From a bacterium (GTDB lineage Bacteria > RBG-13-66-14), in the NCBI GenBank assembly GCA_035528375.1, contig DATKYS010000133.1, forward strand, positions 1 to 11,114: DNA of 11,114 bases, read 5' to 3'. Positions within the stretch are counted from its first letter, which is position 1; every line of letters begins with the position of its first letter. The translations under genes were made by a program, and so were the position numbers. Below the pieces are notes generated by a model, which had not been told where the DNA came from, did no database searches, and saw nothing but the letters and a program-made list of their open reading frames with translations. Below are positions 1 to 5,897 of this stretch, piece by piece.

Positions 1-820
1 TAGAGGTATACCCCCCCGCATCACCTTCGGCGTCGGCTGTTTCAATCCTCCACTGGACGCCGTCCCAACGGGCGTACTTCAAGTCCGTGGTCGAACCGTC
101 AGAGTATCTATAGGATATATGCGGCCTGTCTTGGGAATCAATTGCGATAGAAGAATAAGGACCTACCTGACCCTCCGCATCCACGGTTTCTATGCACCAC
201 TCGGAACCGTTGAAGTATGCGTATTTGAGGTCTTTGTTATCAAAATCGTAATAAGAGATGTGGGGACGGTCGTAACCGTCGAGCTCGAGCGAAAGCTCCA
301 TGCCTACGTCCCCCTCGGAGTCCACTGTTTCAATTCTCCATTGATAACCGTCCCAGTATATAAGCTTCAGGTCGCACAACCTGTAGTTATAATAAGATGC
401 ATAAGGTTTATCATCCGAATCCAGGGCAAGGGAAAGATCCGCGCCCATGCCATATTCGGAACCAATCGTCTCAAAATGCCAGCTCGCATCCACCAGGTAT
501 GCGTATATAATTGAGTTATCATCGGCGAATATAATATGCGGGTTGCCTTCCTGATCTAATGCAAGTGAATTATTAGAATAGCGCAGTTTACCGGATATTA
601 TAGTTTCAATATTCCACATATAATTATCCCATGAAGCATATTTTAAAGCGTCATCATCGTCGTCAAAGTATAAAATACGGGGCCTGTCCCCGCTATCCAA
701 AGCGATGGTAGTATTTGAATTGACGCTGCTATCGGTGTCCACAAACTCCGTGTGCCACACACCGGCCGAGGAGACGGACGCCAGGACCAGGAGGATTACC
801 GTTGAATGAAGCGCTTTCAT
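1..820 (-). CDS. Secreted repeat protein, 5' part only (runs off window start)
   Basis: The gene reads from an ATG at 820-818 down to base 1 without a stop, so only the first 273 residues are here. Residues 1-19 form a signal peptide (Lys2, hydrophobic core, cleavage likely after SSA). The rest is a tandem repeat of about 47 residues. Each unit has a pattern like L-A-L-D-S-x-D-R-P-H-I-S-Y-Y-D, then D-L-K-Y-A-x-W-D-G, then W-x-I-E-T-V-D-x-E-G-D-V-G. The W-x-x-E-T core recurs with Trp at residues 22, 69, 114, 161, 208 and 257. Repeats of this length and strand-rich pattern suggest a beta-propeller-like extracellular protein; no catalytic motif is visible and the function is unknown. Codons, especially around 480-720, are richer in A/T at third positions than in neighbouring genes, which could mean transfer or weak codon selection. 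The ribosome site is weak (GGTGG about 5 nt before the ATG). Confidence 0.85.
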   Translation of the reverse strand, partial: MKALHSTVILLVLASVSSAGVWHTEFVDTDSSVNSNTTIALDSGDRPRILYFDDDDDALKYASWDNYMWNIETIISGKLRYSNNSLALDQEGNPHIIFADDNSIIYAYLVDASWHFETIGSEYGMGADLSLALDSDDKPYASYYNYRLCDLKLIYWDGYQWRIETVDSEGDVGMELSLELDGYDRPHISYYDFDNKDLKYAYFNGSEWCIETVDAEGQVGPYSSIAIDSQDRPHISYRYSDGSTTDLKYARWDGVQWRIETADAEGDAGGYTS

Positions 821-857
821 GACGCCACCATCCGTCTGATTATTCCTTGACATAGCT

Positions 858-886
858 AATTTAGTCCGAAAATAACCGAGCGTCAA
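858..886 (-). promoter_or_regulatory. Sigma70-type promoter of the repeat-protein gene
   Basis: On the minus strand, -35 TTGACG (886-881), a 17-bp spacer and -10 TAAATT (863-858). It lies 38 bp upstream of the ATG at 820 and directly after the terminator of the preceding minus-strand unit. Confidence 0.7.
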
Positions 887-901
887 GGTTTTGGGATAAT
901 T

Positions 902-926
902 AAAAAAAGGGGGCCTTTCGGCCCCC
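902..926 (-). terminator. Rho-independent terminator after the small membrane protein gene
   Basis: Read on the minus strand: a perfect 7-bp stem GGGGGCC/GGCCCCC with a GAAA loop, followed by seven T (908-902). It lies 16 bp after the stop of the 103-aa gene and closes that unit before the promoter of the repeat-protein gene. Confidence 0.93.
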
Positions 927-941
927 ATCGTACCGGATGCG

Positions 942-1253
942 TCAGGACTTGCGCCCCTCGAAATAGGTGAGTATCCGCCGGATGAGGCCGAGCGCCACGA
1001 TGACGAAGACCGCGCCCAGGTCGAAGATGCCGAACACGATGGCGTCCTTGACGAAATTCGTCTCCATGTTGAACAGCAGCACGGCGCCGGCGATGTAGCC
1101 GAAGAGGAAGATGACGACGAGGACGAGGAGAATGCCCAGGGCGCCCTTGGCCTTGCCGCCGGGCACGATCCGGTACAGCCGGATGCACGAGAAGACGGCG
1201 TAGGCCATCAGGAGTATTCCCAGGCCGCTCATGACGTAGAGGACGATGTCCAT
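942..1253 (-). CDS. Small three-helix membrane protein, unknown function
   Basis: A 103-aa protein that is mostly hydrophobic. Predicted membrane helices lie near residues 3-23, 38-61 and 68-92. A basic loop (RLYRIVPGGKAKG) between helices 1 and 2 and a basic C-terminal tail (RRILTYFEGRKS) suggest these parts face the cytoplasm. I do not recognise the family; no catalytic motif is visible. The start is well supported by GGAGGTG (1262-1256), 2 nt before the ATG. It follows the 277-aa gene by only 20 bp on the same strand and is followed by a strong terminator, so the two genes are probably one transcript. It could be a membrane partner of the upstream protein, but that rests on position only. 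Confidence 0.82.
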   Translation of the reverse strand: MDIVLYVMSGLGILLMAYAVFSCIRLYRIVPGGKAKGALGILLVLVVIFLFGYIAGAVLLFNMETNFVKDAIVFGIFDLGAVFVIVALGLIRRILTYFEGRKS

Positions 1254-1273
1254 TGCACCTCCGCGCGATGGGT

Positions 1274-2107
1274 TTAAGGATTGGTCCGGCTGATGTGCTG
1301 AAACTCCTCGGTGCTCTCCATCATCGCCCGGACCTTTTCGAGAAAAACCCTCGCCTGCCTAGACGAGCAGACGAACGTCTCGAGGAACTCCCCGATCCGT
1401 TTGAACCAGTGATCGAGGTTCCCGGAGCCGATCTCGGCGGTCCCGAGCTCATCGAGGAGCAGCTCGATGGACTTCTTGAAGCTCGCGTTGAGCTGACGGA
1501 CGAGGAAGTCGCGGAGCCAGAGGGGGGAGATGAAGTTATCCAGCGACAGCGGCTTGTCGGCCACCTGGCCGTTGCGGTAGCAGTAGAGGTCCACGCTGTA
1601 TCCGCCCCGGGCGCGGAAGTTATCGTACTCCTCGCCGGAGGGCCGCTCCACGATTTGGCCCTGTTTTATGGGGACGTAGAACTCCCGGGCCTCGTCGTAG
1701 AGCTGGATCAGGCCGTTGCGCCCCTCGGAGATGCAGTCGGAGTAGAAGCGGTTCATCTCCGCGGACGTGGGCGCCAGGCCGGAGGCGTAGCAGTCCGCCT
1801 GGCAGATGATGCGGGCTTTATCCAGGGACTTCTGGTCCAGCTCGACGAACCGGCAGTTTTCCCACGCGAGCTCGGAGGAGAACCGCTGGGCCACAGTCTG
1901 CCCCGAGAGCGTCTCCCCCGAATCGCAGCGGGTGACCACGGAGACGGGGATCCCGCCCTGGCACAGGACAGCAAAACACGACCCGTCTTTGTGCTGTGTG
2001 ATGTAACCCCGGAAACCGCTCACGGTGAAGGCCCGCAGAAGCTGGAACAGCGTCCGGTTCTGCGGCGGGAGGTTGGGCAGGAGAGTCTTTCCGAGTGGGA
2101 GCCGCAT
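1274..2107 (-). CDS. Conserved-looking soluble protein of unknown function
   Basis: A 277-aa protein without signal peptide or membrane helices. Two similar strand-rich stretches can be seen: residues 22-60 (F-x-x-L-L-R-A-F-T-V-S-G-F-R-G-Y-I, then A-V-L-C-Q-G-G-I-P-V-S) and 128-160 (G-R-N-G-L-I-Q-L-Y, then Y-V-P-I-K-Q-G-Q-I-V). A strand-turn-strand pattern ending in xxGGIPVS or KQGQIVE resembles DUF4388/PATAN-type sensory modules, but the match is weak. The C-terminal third (about 195-270) is helical. Nine Cys are scattered without metal-site spacing. The ATG at 2107-2105 has only a poor purine stretch (GAAAGACG) upstream, so the start is less certain than the frame. The antisense frame over the same DNA is open too, but this strand gives ordinary protein composition and joins closely with the downstream 103-aa gene. 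Confidence 0.75.
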   Translation of the reverse strand: MRLPLGKTLLPNLPPQNRTLFQLLRAFTVSGFRGYITQHKDGSCFAVLCQGGIPVSVVTRCDSGETLSGQTVAQRFSSELAWENCRFVELDQKSLDKARIICQADCYASGLAPTSAEMNRFYSDCISEGRNGLIQLYDEAREFYVPIKQGQIVERPSGEEYDNFRARGGYSVDLYCYRNGQVADKPLSLDNFISPLWLRDFLVRQLNASFKKSIELLLDELGTAEIGSGNLDHWFKRIGEFLETFVCSSRQARVFLEKVRAMMESTEEFQHISRTNP

Positions 2108-2170
2108 GGTTCGTCTTTCGGCCGGCTTCTCAGCGCCGGCGCCCTATGGAAAGCAAAAAGCTAACACGAA

Positions 2171-2225
2171 TCGGTAAACATGGCAAATACATTGGCAAAA
2201 GCTAATTCAGACACCTGTTTACCGA
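2171..2225. repeat. 10-bp perfect inverted repeat, 35-bp spacer
   Basis: TCGGTAAACA at 2171-2180 and its exact reverse complement TGTTTACCGA at 2216-2225. It lies in the probable leader or promoter region of the 277-aa gene (start at 2107). It may be a pair of operator half-sites or a leader hairpin; the sequence cannot tell which. Confidence 0.6.
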
Positions 2226-2234
2226 ATAACCTGC

Positions 2235-2262
2235 ATTATTTGTTTGTAGATGACCCTACCAA
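2235..2262 (-). promoter_or_regulatory. Candidate promoter for the 277-aa/103-aa gene pair
   Basis: Minus strand: TTGGTA (2262-2257), 16-bp spacer, AATAAT (2240-2235). The match is moderate (4/6 and 5/6). It would give a leader of about 120 nt containing the 10-bp inverted repeat at 2171-2225. It is the best match I found near this gene, but not a strong one. Confidence 0.3.
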
Positions 2263-2319
2263 ATTGACGTGCTGGCGTAAAAGGTGCTTTTTCCGGAGAC
2301 GAATAACCGAGCACCGGCC

Positions 2320-2355
2320 GATTCGTCAATCCCCGCGCACGATAAGTGACGAATC
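2320..2355. repeat. 9-bp perfect inverted repeat, 18-bp spacer
   Basis: GATTCGTCA at 2320-2328 and TGACGAATC at 2347-2355. A further partial copy, ACGAAT, lies at 2299-2304. It is followed on the right by A-rich runs. It could be a protein-binding site or an element end; no flanking duplication was found. Confidence 0.55.
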
Positions 2356-2602
2356 AGCCATAAAAAACAAAAAAGCCTCTCTGAAAAACAAAAAGACACG
2401 GCGGGTGCGGTTCTACGTTCAGTCAAGATTGTCACCGATTCAGATCGGCAACGTCCGGCGTGCCGATTATCCCGACGGTCAGGGCCTCCAGGGTCCGGAG
2501 ATTCTTGCCCCGCCGATCGGATCGCTCGGGACAACTTCGGTACGGTGCGAAATCTAAAAGAAGTACGGAACTGAGTTGCAAATAATTCCGGTGGGTCCGT
2601 TT

Positions 2603-2617
2603 AAAAAACGGCCACCC
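2603..2617 (-). terminator. 3' end of SRP RNA with T tract
   Basis: The 3' strand GGGTGGCCG (2617-2609) of the long closing helix of the RNA is followed by six T (2608-2603). A local hairpin in the preceding CCGGCGCCGG may also help termination. Confidence 0.7.
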
Positions 2618-2920
2618 GGCGCCGGTCCGACGCGCGCCACCGGCTCCGCCGACGGTTCCACGGCTCCGGTCCGGATCGTCCCCGGCACTCCCGCGCACCC
2701 CTACCGCTGCTCCCTCCCGGGCCTGACGGGGTTCGGGGACGGTCGGAAAAGTTCCCGACCCTTTGCCGGATGCGGGGATCCGGGCCATCAACGCCGCAGC
2801 CCCGACCGCGGTGACCGGTCCGCCTGCGCCTCGCCGGGCGTTCGCCCCAGCCTATAGCGGATTGCTGGCACGGCCGAAGCCGCGAGGGCACCGCTAGCGC
2901 CCCGGCTAGGGTGGCCGAGC
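2603..2920 (-). ncRNA. ffs: Signal recognition particle RNA, large bacterial type with Alu domain
   Basis: The RNA of the signal recognition particle binds Ffh (SRP54) and directs nascent membrane and secreted proteins to the translocon. Read on the minus strand, the S-domain tip is at 2727-2704 with the family hallmark GTCAGG-CCCGGGAG-GGAGCAGC. The Alu domain is also present: GCTAGCGGTGCCCT (2898-2885) and CAGCAATCCGCTATAG (2867-2852) match the Bacillus-type large SRP RNA almost base for base. The 5' and 3' ends pair perfectly: CGGCCACCC (2917-2909) with GGGTGGCCG (2617-2609), then six T (2608-2603), so the closing helix also acts as terminator. Length is about 318 nt, longer than the 271 nt of B. 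subtilis. The apical loop reads GGGA instead of the common GGAA, still a GNRA loop. The 5' end is set by the promoter at 2925-2953 and could shift by a few bases. Several open frames cross this RNA and are spurious. Confidence 0.93.
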
Positions 2921-2924
2921 GCCT

Positions 2925-2953
2925 AAAATAGTAACCACATTGCAGTCTGTCAA
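2925..2953 (-). promoter_or_regulatory. Promoter of the SRP RNA
   Basis: Minus strand: perfect -35 TTGACA (2953-2948), 17-bp spacer, -10 TATTTT (2930-2925). Transcription should begin near 2920-2918, just before the 5' strand of the RNA's closing helix at 2917. A GGGGCCCC palindrome lies immediately upstream of the -35. Confidence 0.82.
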
Positions 2954-3079
2954 GGGGCCCCGTCACATAAAAATGAAAAAACCGGACCTGTTGGACGACG
3001 AAGGGGGGCCTCGACTCACCGTGTTTTATTTATTATGCGCCGGGGACGCCACACGACCGCTCACCTACAGCACAATAAA

Positions 3080-3247
3080 GGGACCCTCTCGGGCCCCCTG
3101 AATTTCACGCGCTGTGACGAAGGAACCCTCTCGGGCCCCTTGAATTCCACTCGCTAAAATGTAGTGACCCTTTCGGGCCCCCCGGACTTCGTGCATTGCG
3201 TTGAAGGGACCCTCTCGGGCCCCTTGAATTCCACTCGCTATTCGGCA
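3080..3247 (-). repeat. Four tandem 42-bp repeats, each with a GNRA-capped hairpin
   Basis: Units begin at 3080, 3122, 3164 and 3206, exactly 42 bp apart. About 34 bp of each are conserved (plus strand GGGACCCTCTCGGGCCCC, then TTGAATTCCACTCGCT) and the last ~8 bp vary. Units 2 and 4 are nearly identical in the conserved part; unit 3 is the most diverged. Read on the minus strand, each holds a stem AAGGGGCCC/GGGTCCCTT with a GAGA loop (GAAA in unit 3). The array begins 17 bp after the ferredoxin stop. The last unit in transcription order (3080) is followed by TTTATT and could be the working terminator of the ferredoxin gene. The constant spacing and short variable part argue against CRISPR. 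The stretch from 2954 to 3079 between this array and the SRP promoter holds nothing I can identify. Confidence 0.85.
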
Positions 3248-3263
3248 GCGATACCGGCGCGGG

Positions 3264-3461
<198 letters not shown>

Positions 3462-3492
3462 CTACCGGGGGGGTGTCGAATAGCCGTAGGGG

Positions 3493-3521
3493 ATACTAGC
3501 CCGTTTGGATTTCCCCGTCAA
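3493..3521 (-). promoter_or_regulatory. Promoter of the ferredoxin gene
   Basis: Minus strand: TTGACG (3521-3516), 17-bp spacer, TAGTAT (3498-3493), 59 bp upstream of the ferredoxin ATG. It has the same form as the promoters at 858-886 and 2925-2953. Confidence 0.75.
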
Positions 3522-3575
3522 GCGAAAATCCGTGGGTAAAGCTATTGATACTCTATTTATTTAAGACTCGTCAGC

Positions 3576-4202
3576 TCAGCCCACCAGCCGGACCGTCTCC
3601 CCCCTCGGGCGGCGCCGGGGTGCGGACGGCTCCTCGGCGGGACGACCCACAGGAACCACCGCCAGAAGCTCGTACCCCTCGGGCAGCTCCAGCAGATACT
3701 CGAGCGTCGCCCGCGCCACCAGGGGGGCGCCCATCCAGCATGCGCCGTAGCCCAGGGCGTGGACCGCGAGGAGGAGGTTCTGGACGGCTGCGGCGCAACC
3801 GACGAGCCAGGAGAGGCTCTCCCCCGCGGCGGGGTGTCCTGGGAAAACCTCGGCCAGCCTCATTCGCCAGGAGGACTGCTCCCGCCTCCCCGCGACGAAG
3901 AAGACCAGCGGCGCCCACTCGAAGAATGTGCCCCAGCGCGTCAGGCCTTTCCCCGTTTCGGCGAAACCGGGCGCTTCCAGGGATACGCGCTCGACCTCCA
4001 GCCGGACGAGGTCCGCCGCCCGGGCGATGACGGTCCGGTCGGTGACCGCGGTGAAGAGCCAGGGCTGTGTGTTGCTCCCCGAGGGGGCCCACAGCGCCGC
4101 GTCGAGCATCTTCTCGACGTCTTCCGAGGGAACCAGGTCGGGCCTAAAGCGGCGGACGCTCCGCCTGTCCCGGATGATACGCAGGAGCTCCTCGTAGCTC
4201 AA
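3576..4202 (-). CDS. Nitroreductase-family flavoprotein
   Basis: A 208-aa member of the FMN-dependent nitroreductase superfamily, which uses NAD(P)H to reduce nitro groups, quinones, flavins or other acceptors. Family signatures: R-R-S-V-R-R-F at residues 13-19 (FMN phosphate binding), A-P-S-G-S-N-T-Q-P-W at 39-48, G-C-A-A-A-V-Q-N-L-L-L-A-V-H-A-L-G-Y-G-A-C-W at 135-156 (helix near the flavin plus the W-turn), and a final V-P-V-G-R-P-A-E-x-P segment at 184-192. Length is normal. The start is TTG (4202-4200) with GGAGGGGG (4214-4207) upstream; it overlaps the TGA of the radical SAM gene (4201-4199), so the two are translationally coupled. Such short single-domain nitroreductases are common beside Fe-S enzymes in anaerobes. 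The real substrate cannot be told. No terminator is seen after its stop. Confidence 0.93.
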   Translation of the reverse strand: MSYEELLRIIRDRRSVRRFRPDLVPSEDVEKMLDAALWAPSGSNTQPWLFTAVTDRTVIARAADLVRLEVERVSLEAPGFAETGKGLTRWGTFFEWAPLVFFVAGRREQSSWRMRLAEVFPGHPAAGESLSWLVGCAAAVQNLLLAVHALGYGACWMGAPLVARATLEYLLELPEGYELLAVVPVGRPAEEPSAPRRRPRGETVRLVG

Positions 4203-5128
4203 GATTCCCCCTCCGCATGGGTGTAGTACGTCTCCCCGCCCCGGCGCTGCAGCCGGACCAGACTCCGGGAGGCCAGCTCCTTGAGGGCGCCCTTCACCGC
4301 GCGCTCGTCGCAGCCGAAAACGGCGGCCAGGTCCGCGGCCCTCGCCGGTCGGCGCAGGAGGTACGTGGAAATCTCGGCCTCCAGGTCCAGGGCCCTCGCG
4401 CGGGTGACGGGGCCGGCGTAATCGGCGATGACCCCGGCCGGGGGGTCGAAGCCCGCCGCAATCTCCAGCAGGCGGTCCGCGGGGACGGCCCGGGCGGACT
4501 TCACCGCCGGCGGCCGAACCACCGTGTTCAGGTGGACCACGTCGGGACCGATGCGGCTCACCGCCGCGCGCAGACGCCCCAGCTCCTCCTCGGTGTCGTT
4601 CAGTCCGGCCACCAGGAGAATCTCCAGGTGGATTCCCCCGCCGTACTCCTCCCGGAGCGCCGCCAGCCCGGCGATGATCTCTTCAACGTCGAGGCCCGGC
4701 GCCGGCCGGTTGACGCGCTCGAAGACCGCCTGGCTCGCGGCGTCCAGGCTGGGCAGGAGCAGGTCGGCCCGGGCGAGGTCCGCCCGCACCGCGGGATCGG
4801 AGCAGAGAGTGCCGTTGGTGATGACGGCCACGGGCGCCTTTAGAATCGTCCCTGCCCCCTCGATGAGATAGCCTAAGTCCGCGTTGAGCGTCGGCTCCCC
4901 GGAACCGGAGAAGGTGGCGTAGTCAATGTGCGGCAGGGTCGGCGCCCGCTCCTCGAGCTCGGCGAAAAACGCCTCCGGCTCGAAGAAGCTCCGGCGTTCG
5001 ACCGTGGGCCGGTCCGTCGGGCCGAGCTGGCAGTAGACGCAGTTCAGGCTGCACGTCTTGCGCGGCGTGACGTCGAGCCCCAGGGAGACCCCGAGGCGAC
5101 GGCTGGGCACCGGTCCAAAAACGTACAC
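4199..5128 (-). CDS. Radical SAM protein (COG0731/YfkAB-like class) with C-terminal winged helix
   Basis: A radical S-adenosylmethionine enzyme of about 309 aa. The cluster motif C-S-L-N-C-V-Y-C is at residues 26-33 (CxxxCxxC binding the [4Fe-4S] cluster), S-G-S-G-E-P-T-L at 74-81 (the GGE-type SAM-binding strand) and V-I-T-N-G-T at about 102-107. The N-terminal V-F-G-P-V-P-S-R-R-L-G is typical of the COG0731 group of Fe-S oxidoreductases related to the tRNA wybutosine enzyme TYW1; the reaction of the bacterial members is not settled. Residues about 250-305 look like a winged helix (helical, then R-L-Q-R-R-G-G-E-T-Y-Y). I chose GTG 5128-5126: GAGGAG (5138-5133) lies 4 nt upstream and family members begin right before Y-x-F-G-P-V-P. 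An ATG at 5140-5138 would add four residues but has no ribosome site. It sits between elbB and the nitroreductase on one strand. Confidence 0.9.
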   Translation of the reverse strand: MYVFGPVPSRRLGVSLGLDVTPRKTCSLNCVYCQLGPTDRPTVERRSFFEPEAFFAELEERAPTLPHIDYATFSGSGEPTLNADLGYLIEGAGTILKAPVAVITNGTLCSDPAVRADLARADLLLPSLDAASQAVFERVNRPAPGLDVEEIIAGLAALREEYGGGIHLEILLVAGLNDTEEELGRLRAAVSRIGPDVVHLNTVVRPPAVKSARAVPADRLLEIAAGFDPPAGVIADYAGPVTRARALDLEAEISTYLLRRPARAADLAAVFGCDERAVKGALKELASRSLVRLQRRGGETYYTHAEGES

Positions 5129-5132
5129 GCGG

Positions 5133-5138
5133 CTCCTC
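5133..5138 (-). promoter_or_regulatory. Ribosome binding site that favours the GTG start of the radical SAM gene
   Basis: GAGGAG four nt before GTG 5128-5126. The alternative ATG at 5140 overlaps this site and has only a pyrimidine-rich stretch upstream, so it is the weaker start. Confidence 0.6.
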
Positions 5139-5189
5139 ATCAGGGACGAGGGACGCGCCCCCGCCCACGTTTCGCGCCGGAAATCGGGC

Positions 5190-5852
5190 TCACGCCAGCC
5201 GGAGGACCTCTTTGACCAGCTTGGAGACCCCCTCGTACACCTCGCCGATGTGGGAGGCCGACATGTAGGCCGGGGTGGTGACGATGCGGTTGGCCTCGTC
5301 CACCACGCAGTCCGTGGGGAGGCACTCGACGTGCCTGGAGCCCATGGCCTCGATGTCGGCGGCGGTGCCGGGGTCGGTGCCGATGGTGAGGGTGGGCGAG
5401 ACGCCGGTGCCCCTGAAGATGCTGGCCACCACGACGGGGGTGATGCAGATGGCGCCCACCGGCTTGCCCGCGGCGTGCATGGCCTTGACCGCGGCGGCGA
5501 ACTGGGGGTCCGGCGTGGCGCCGGCGCCCTTGAAGGCGTAGTCGGAGAGATTCTTGGCGCTGCCGAAACCGCCGGGAATGACCAGGGCGTCGAACTCGGC
5601 GGCCTCGAAAGAGGCCAGGTCGCGGATGTCGCCCCGGGCGATGCGCGCGGATTCGGTCAGCACGTTGCGGCGCTCACCGGTGGGGGCGGACTTGAGGTGA
5701 TCCACGACGTCGTGCTGGGGCTTGTTCGGGGCGAAGCAGACGTAGTCGGCGCCGGCCTTCTTTATCGCCAACAGGGCGCAGGCGGCCTCGTGGATCTCGG
5801 CGCCGTCCTTGACGCCGCAGCCGGACAGTATTACCGCTATCTTCTTCGGCAT
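5190..5852 (-). CDS. elbB: ElbB-like glyoxalase / DJ-1/PfpI-superfamily protein
   Basis: A 220-aa protein closely like E. coli ElbB (isoprenoid biosynthesis protein with glyoxalase-like amidase fold). Shared stretches: K-K-I-A-V-I-L-S-G-C-G at residues 3-13, D-G-A-E-I-H-E-A at 16-23, C-F-A-P-N-K-x-Q at 39-46, R-N-V-L-T-E-S-A-R-I-A-R-G-D-I-R at 62-77, V-I-P-G-G-F-G-S-A-K-N-L-S at 91-103 and I-V-T-T-P-A-Y-M at 190-197. The nucleophile elbow is Cys136 in G-A-I-C-I-T-P, after the G-K-P-V-G strand. Length matches the family. The ATG at 5852-5850 is chosen because AAGGAGG lies five nt upstream and family members start with M-x-K-K; an in-frame ATG 27 bp further up has no such site. It heads the minus-strand cluster with the radical SAM and nitroreductase genes and is divergent from coaX. 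The cellular role of ElbB is not well defined. Confidence 0.95.
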   Translation of the reverse strand: MPKKIAVILSGCGVKDGAEIHEAACALLAIKKAGADYVCFAPNKPQHDVVDHLKSAPTGERRNVLTESARIARGDIRDLASFEAAEFDALVIPGGFGSAKNLSDYAFKGAGATPDPQFAAAVKAMHAAGKPVGAICITPVVVASIFRGTGVSPTLTIGTDPGTAADIEAMGSRHVECLPTDCVVDEANRIVTTPAYMSASHIGEVYEGVSKLVKEVLRLA

Positions 5853-5864
5853 TTTTTCCTCCTT

Positions 5865-5879
5865 GTGGGAAAATCCCAC
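5865..5879. promoter_or_regulatory. Perfect inverted repeat in the elbB-coaX gap
   Basis: GTGGGA-AAA-TCCCAC, 6-bp arms with a 3-bp centre, in the 45-bp space between the two divergent starts. It is placed to be a shared operator or a hairpin at the 5' end of either transcript. No known regulator site is recognised. Confidence 0.5.
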
Positions 5880-5897
5880 GATTGCTATGCTGTCCCC

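Larger units (their letters stand above)
2108..2602. other. Long intergenic stretch with inverted repeats and A-rich tracts, no convincing gene
   Basis: About 495 bp between the 277-aa gene and the SRP RNA. The composition shifts: 2160-2280 and 2360-2400 are A/T-rich (two runs of the type AAAAAACAAAAAA at 2362-2395). Contents seen: a 10-bp inverted repeat (2171-2180/2216-2225), a 9-bp inverted repeat (2320-2328/2347-2355), a 6-bp hairpin GCCGGC (2121-2126/2135-2140) just before the downstream ATG, and a possible promoter (2235-2262). Open frames on both strands have odd composition. One minus-strand stretch (about 2510-2432) has gene-like codons ending in a stop but no start. I see no tRNA. 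Confidence 0.6.

Noticed and set aside
119-514. 131-codon plus-strand open frame
   Set aside because: Antisense to the repeat protein, whose frame shows a signal peptide, promoter and regular ~47-residue repeats.
1253-2164. 303-codon plus-strand open frame opposite the 277-aa gene
   Set aside because: Leu/Glu/Val/Ala/Gly-biased shadow with no recognisable domain. The minus-strand reading has normal composition and pairs with the adjacent 103-aa gene.
2360-2400. Terminator made of T-rich runs on the minus strand
   Set aside because: The T tracts have no stable G+C hairpin directly upstream.
2432-2966. Several proteins of 90-120 codons on both strands over 2432-2966
   Set aside because: They cross the SRP RNA, whose conserved motifs and end pairing explain the sequence; their composition is Arg/Pro/Gly low complexity.
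3080-3247. CRISPR array
   Set aside because: Spacing is constant at 42 bp with about 34 bp conserved and only ~8 bp variable; there are no spacers of 25-40 bp and no cas genes.
5058-5897. N-terminal extension of the coaX frame back to 5058
   Set aside because: It lies antisense to elbB and part of the radical SAM gene; the kinase fold begins exactly at the ATG 5898.
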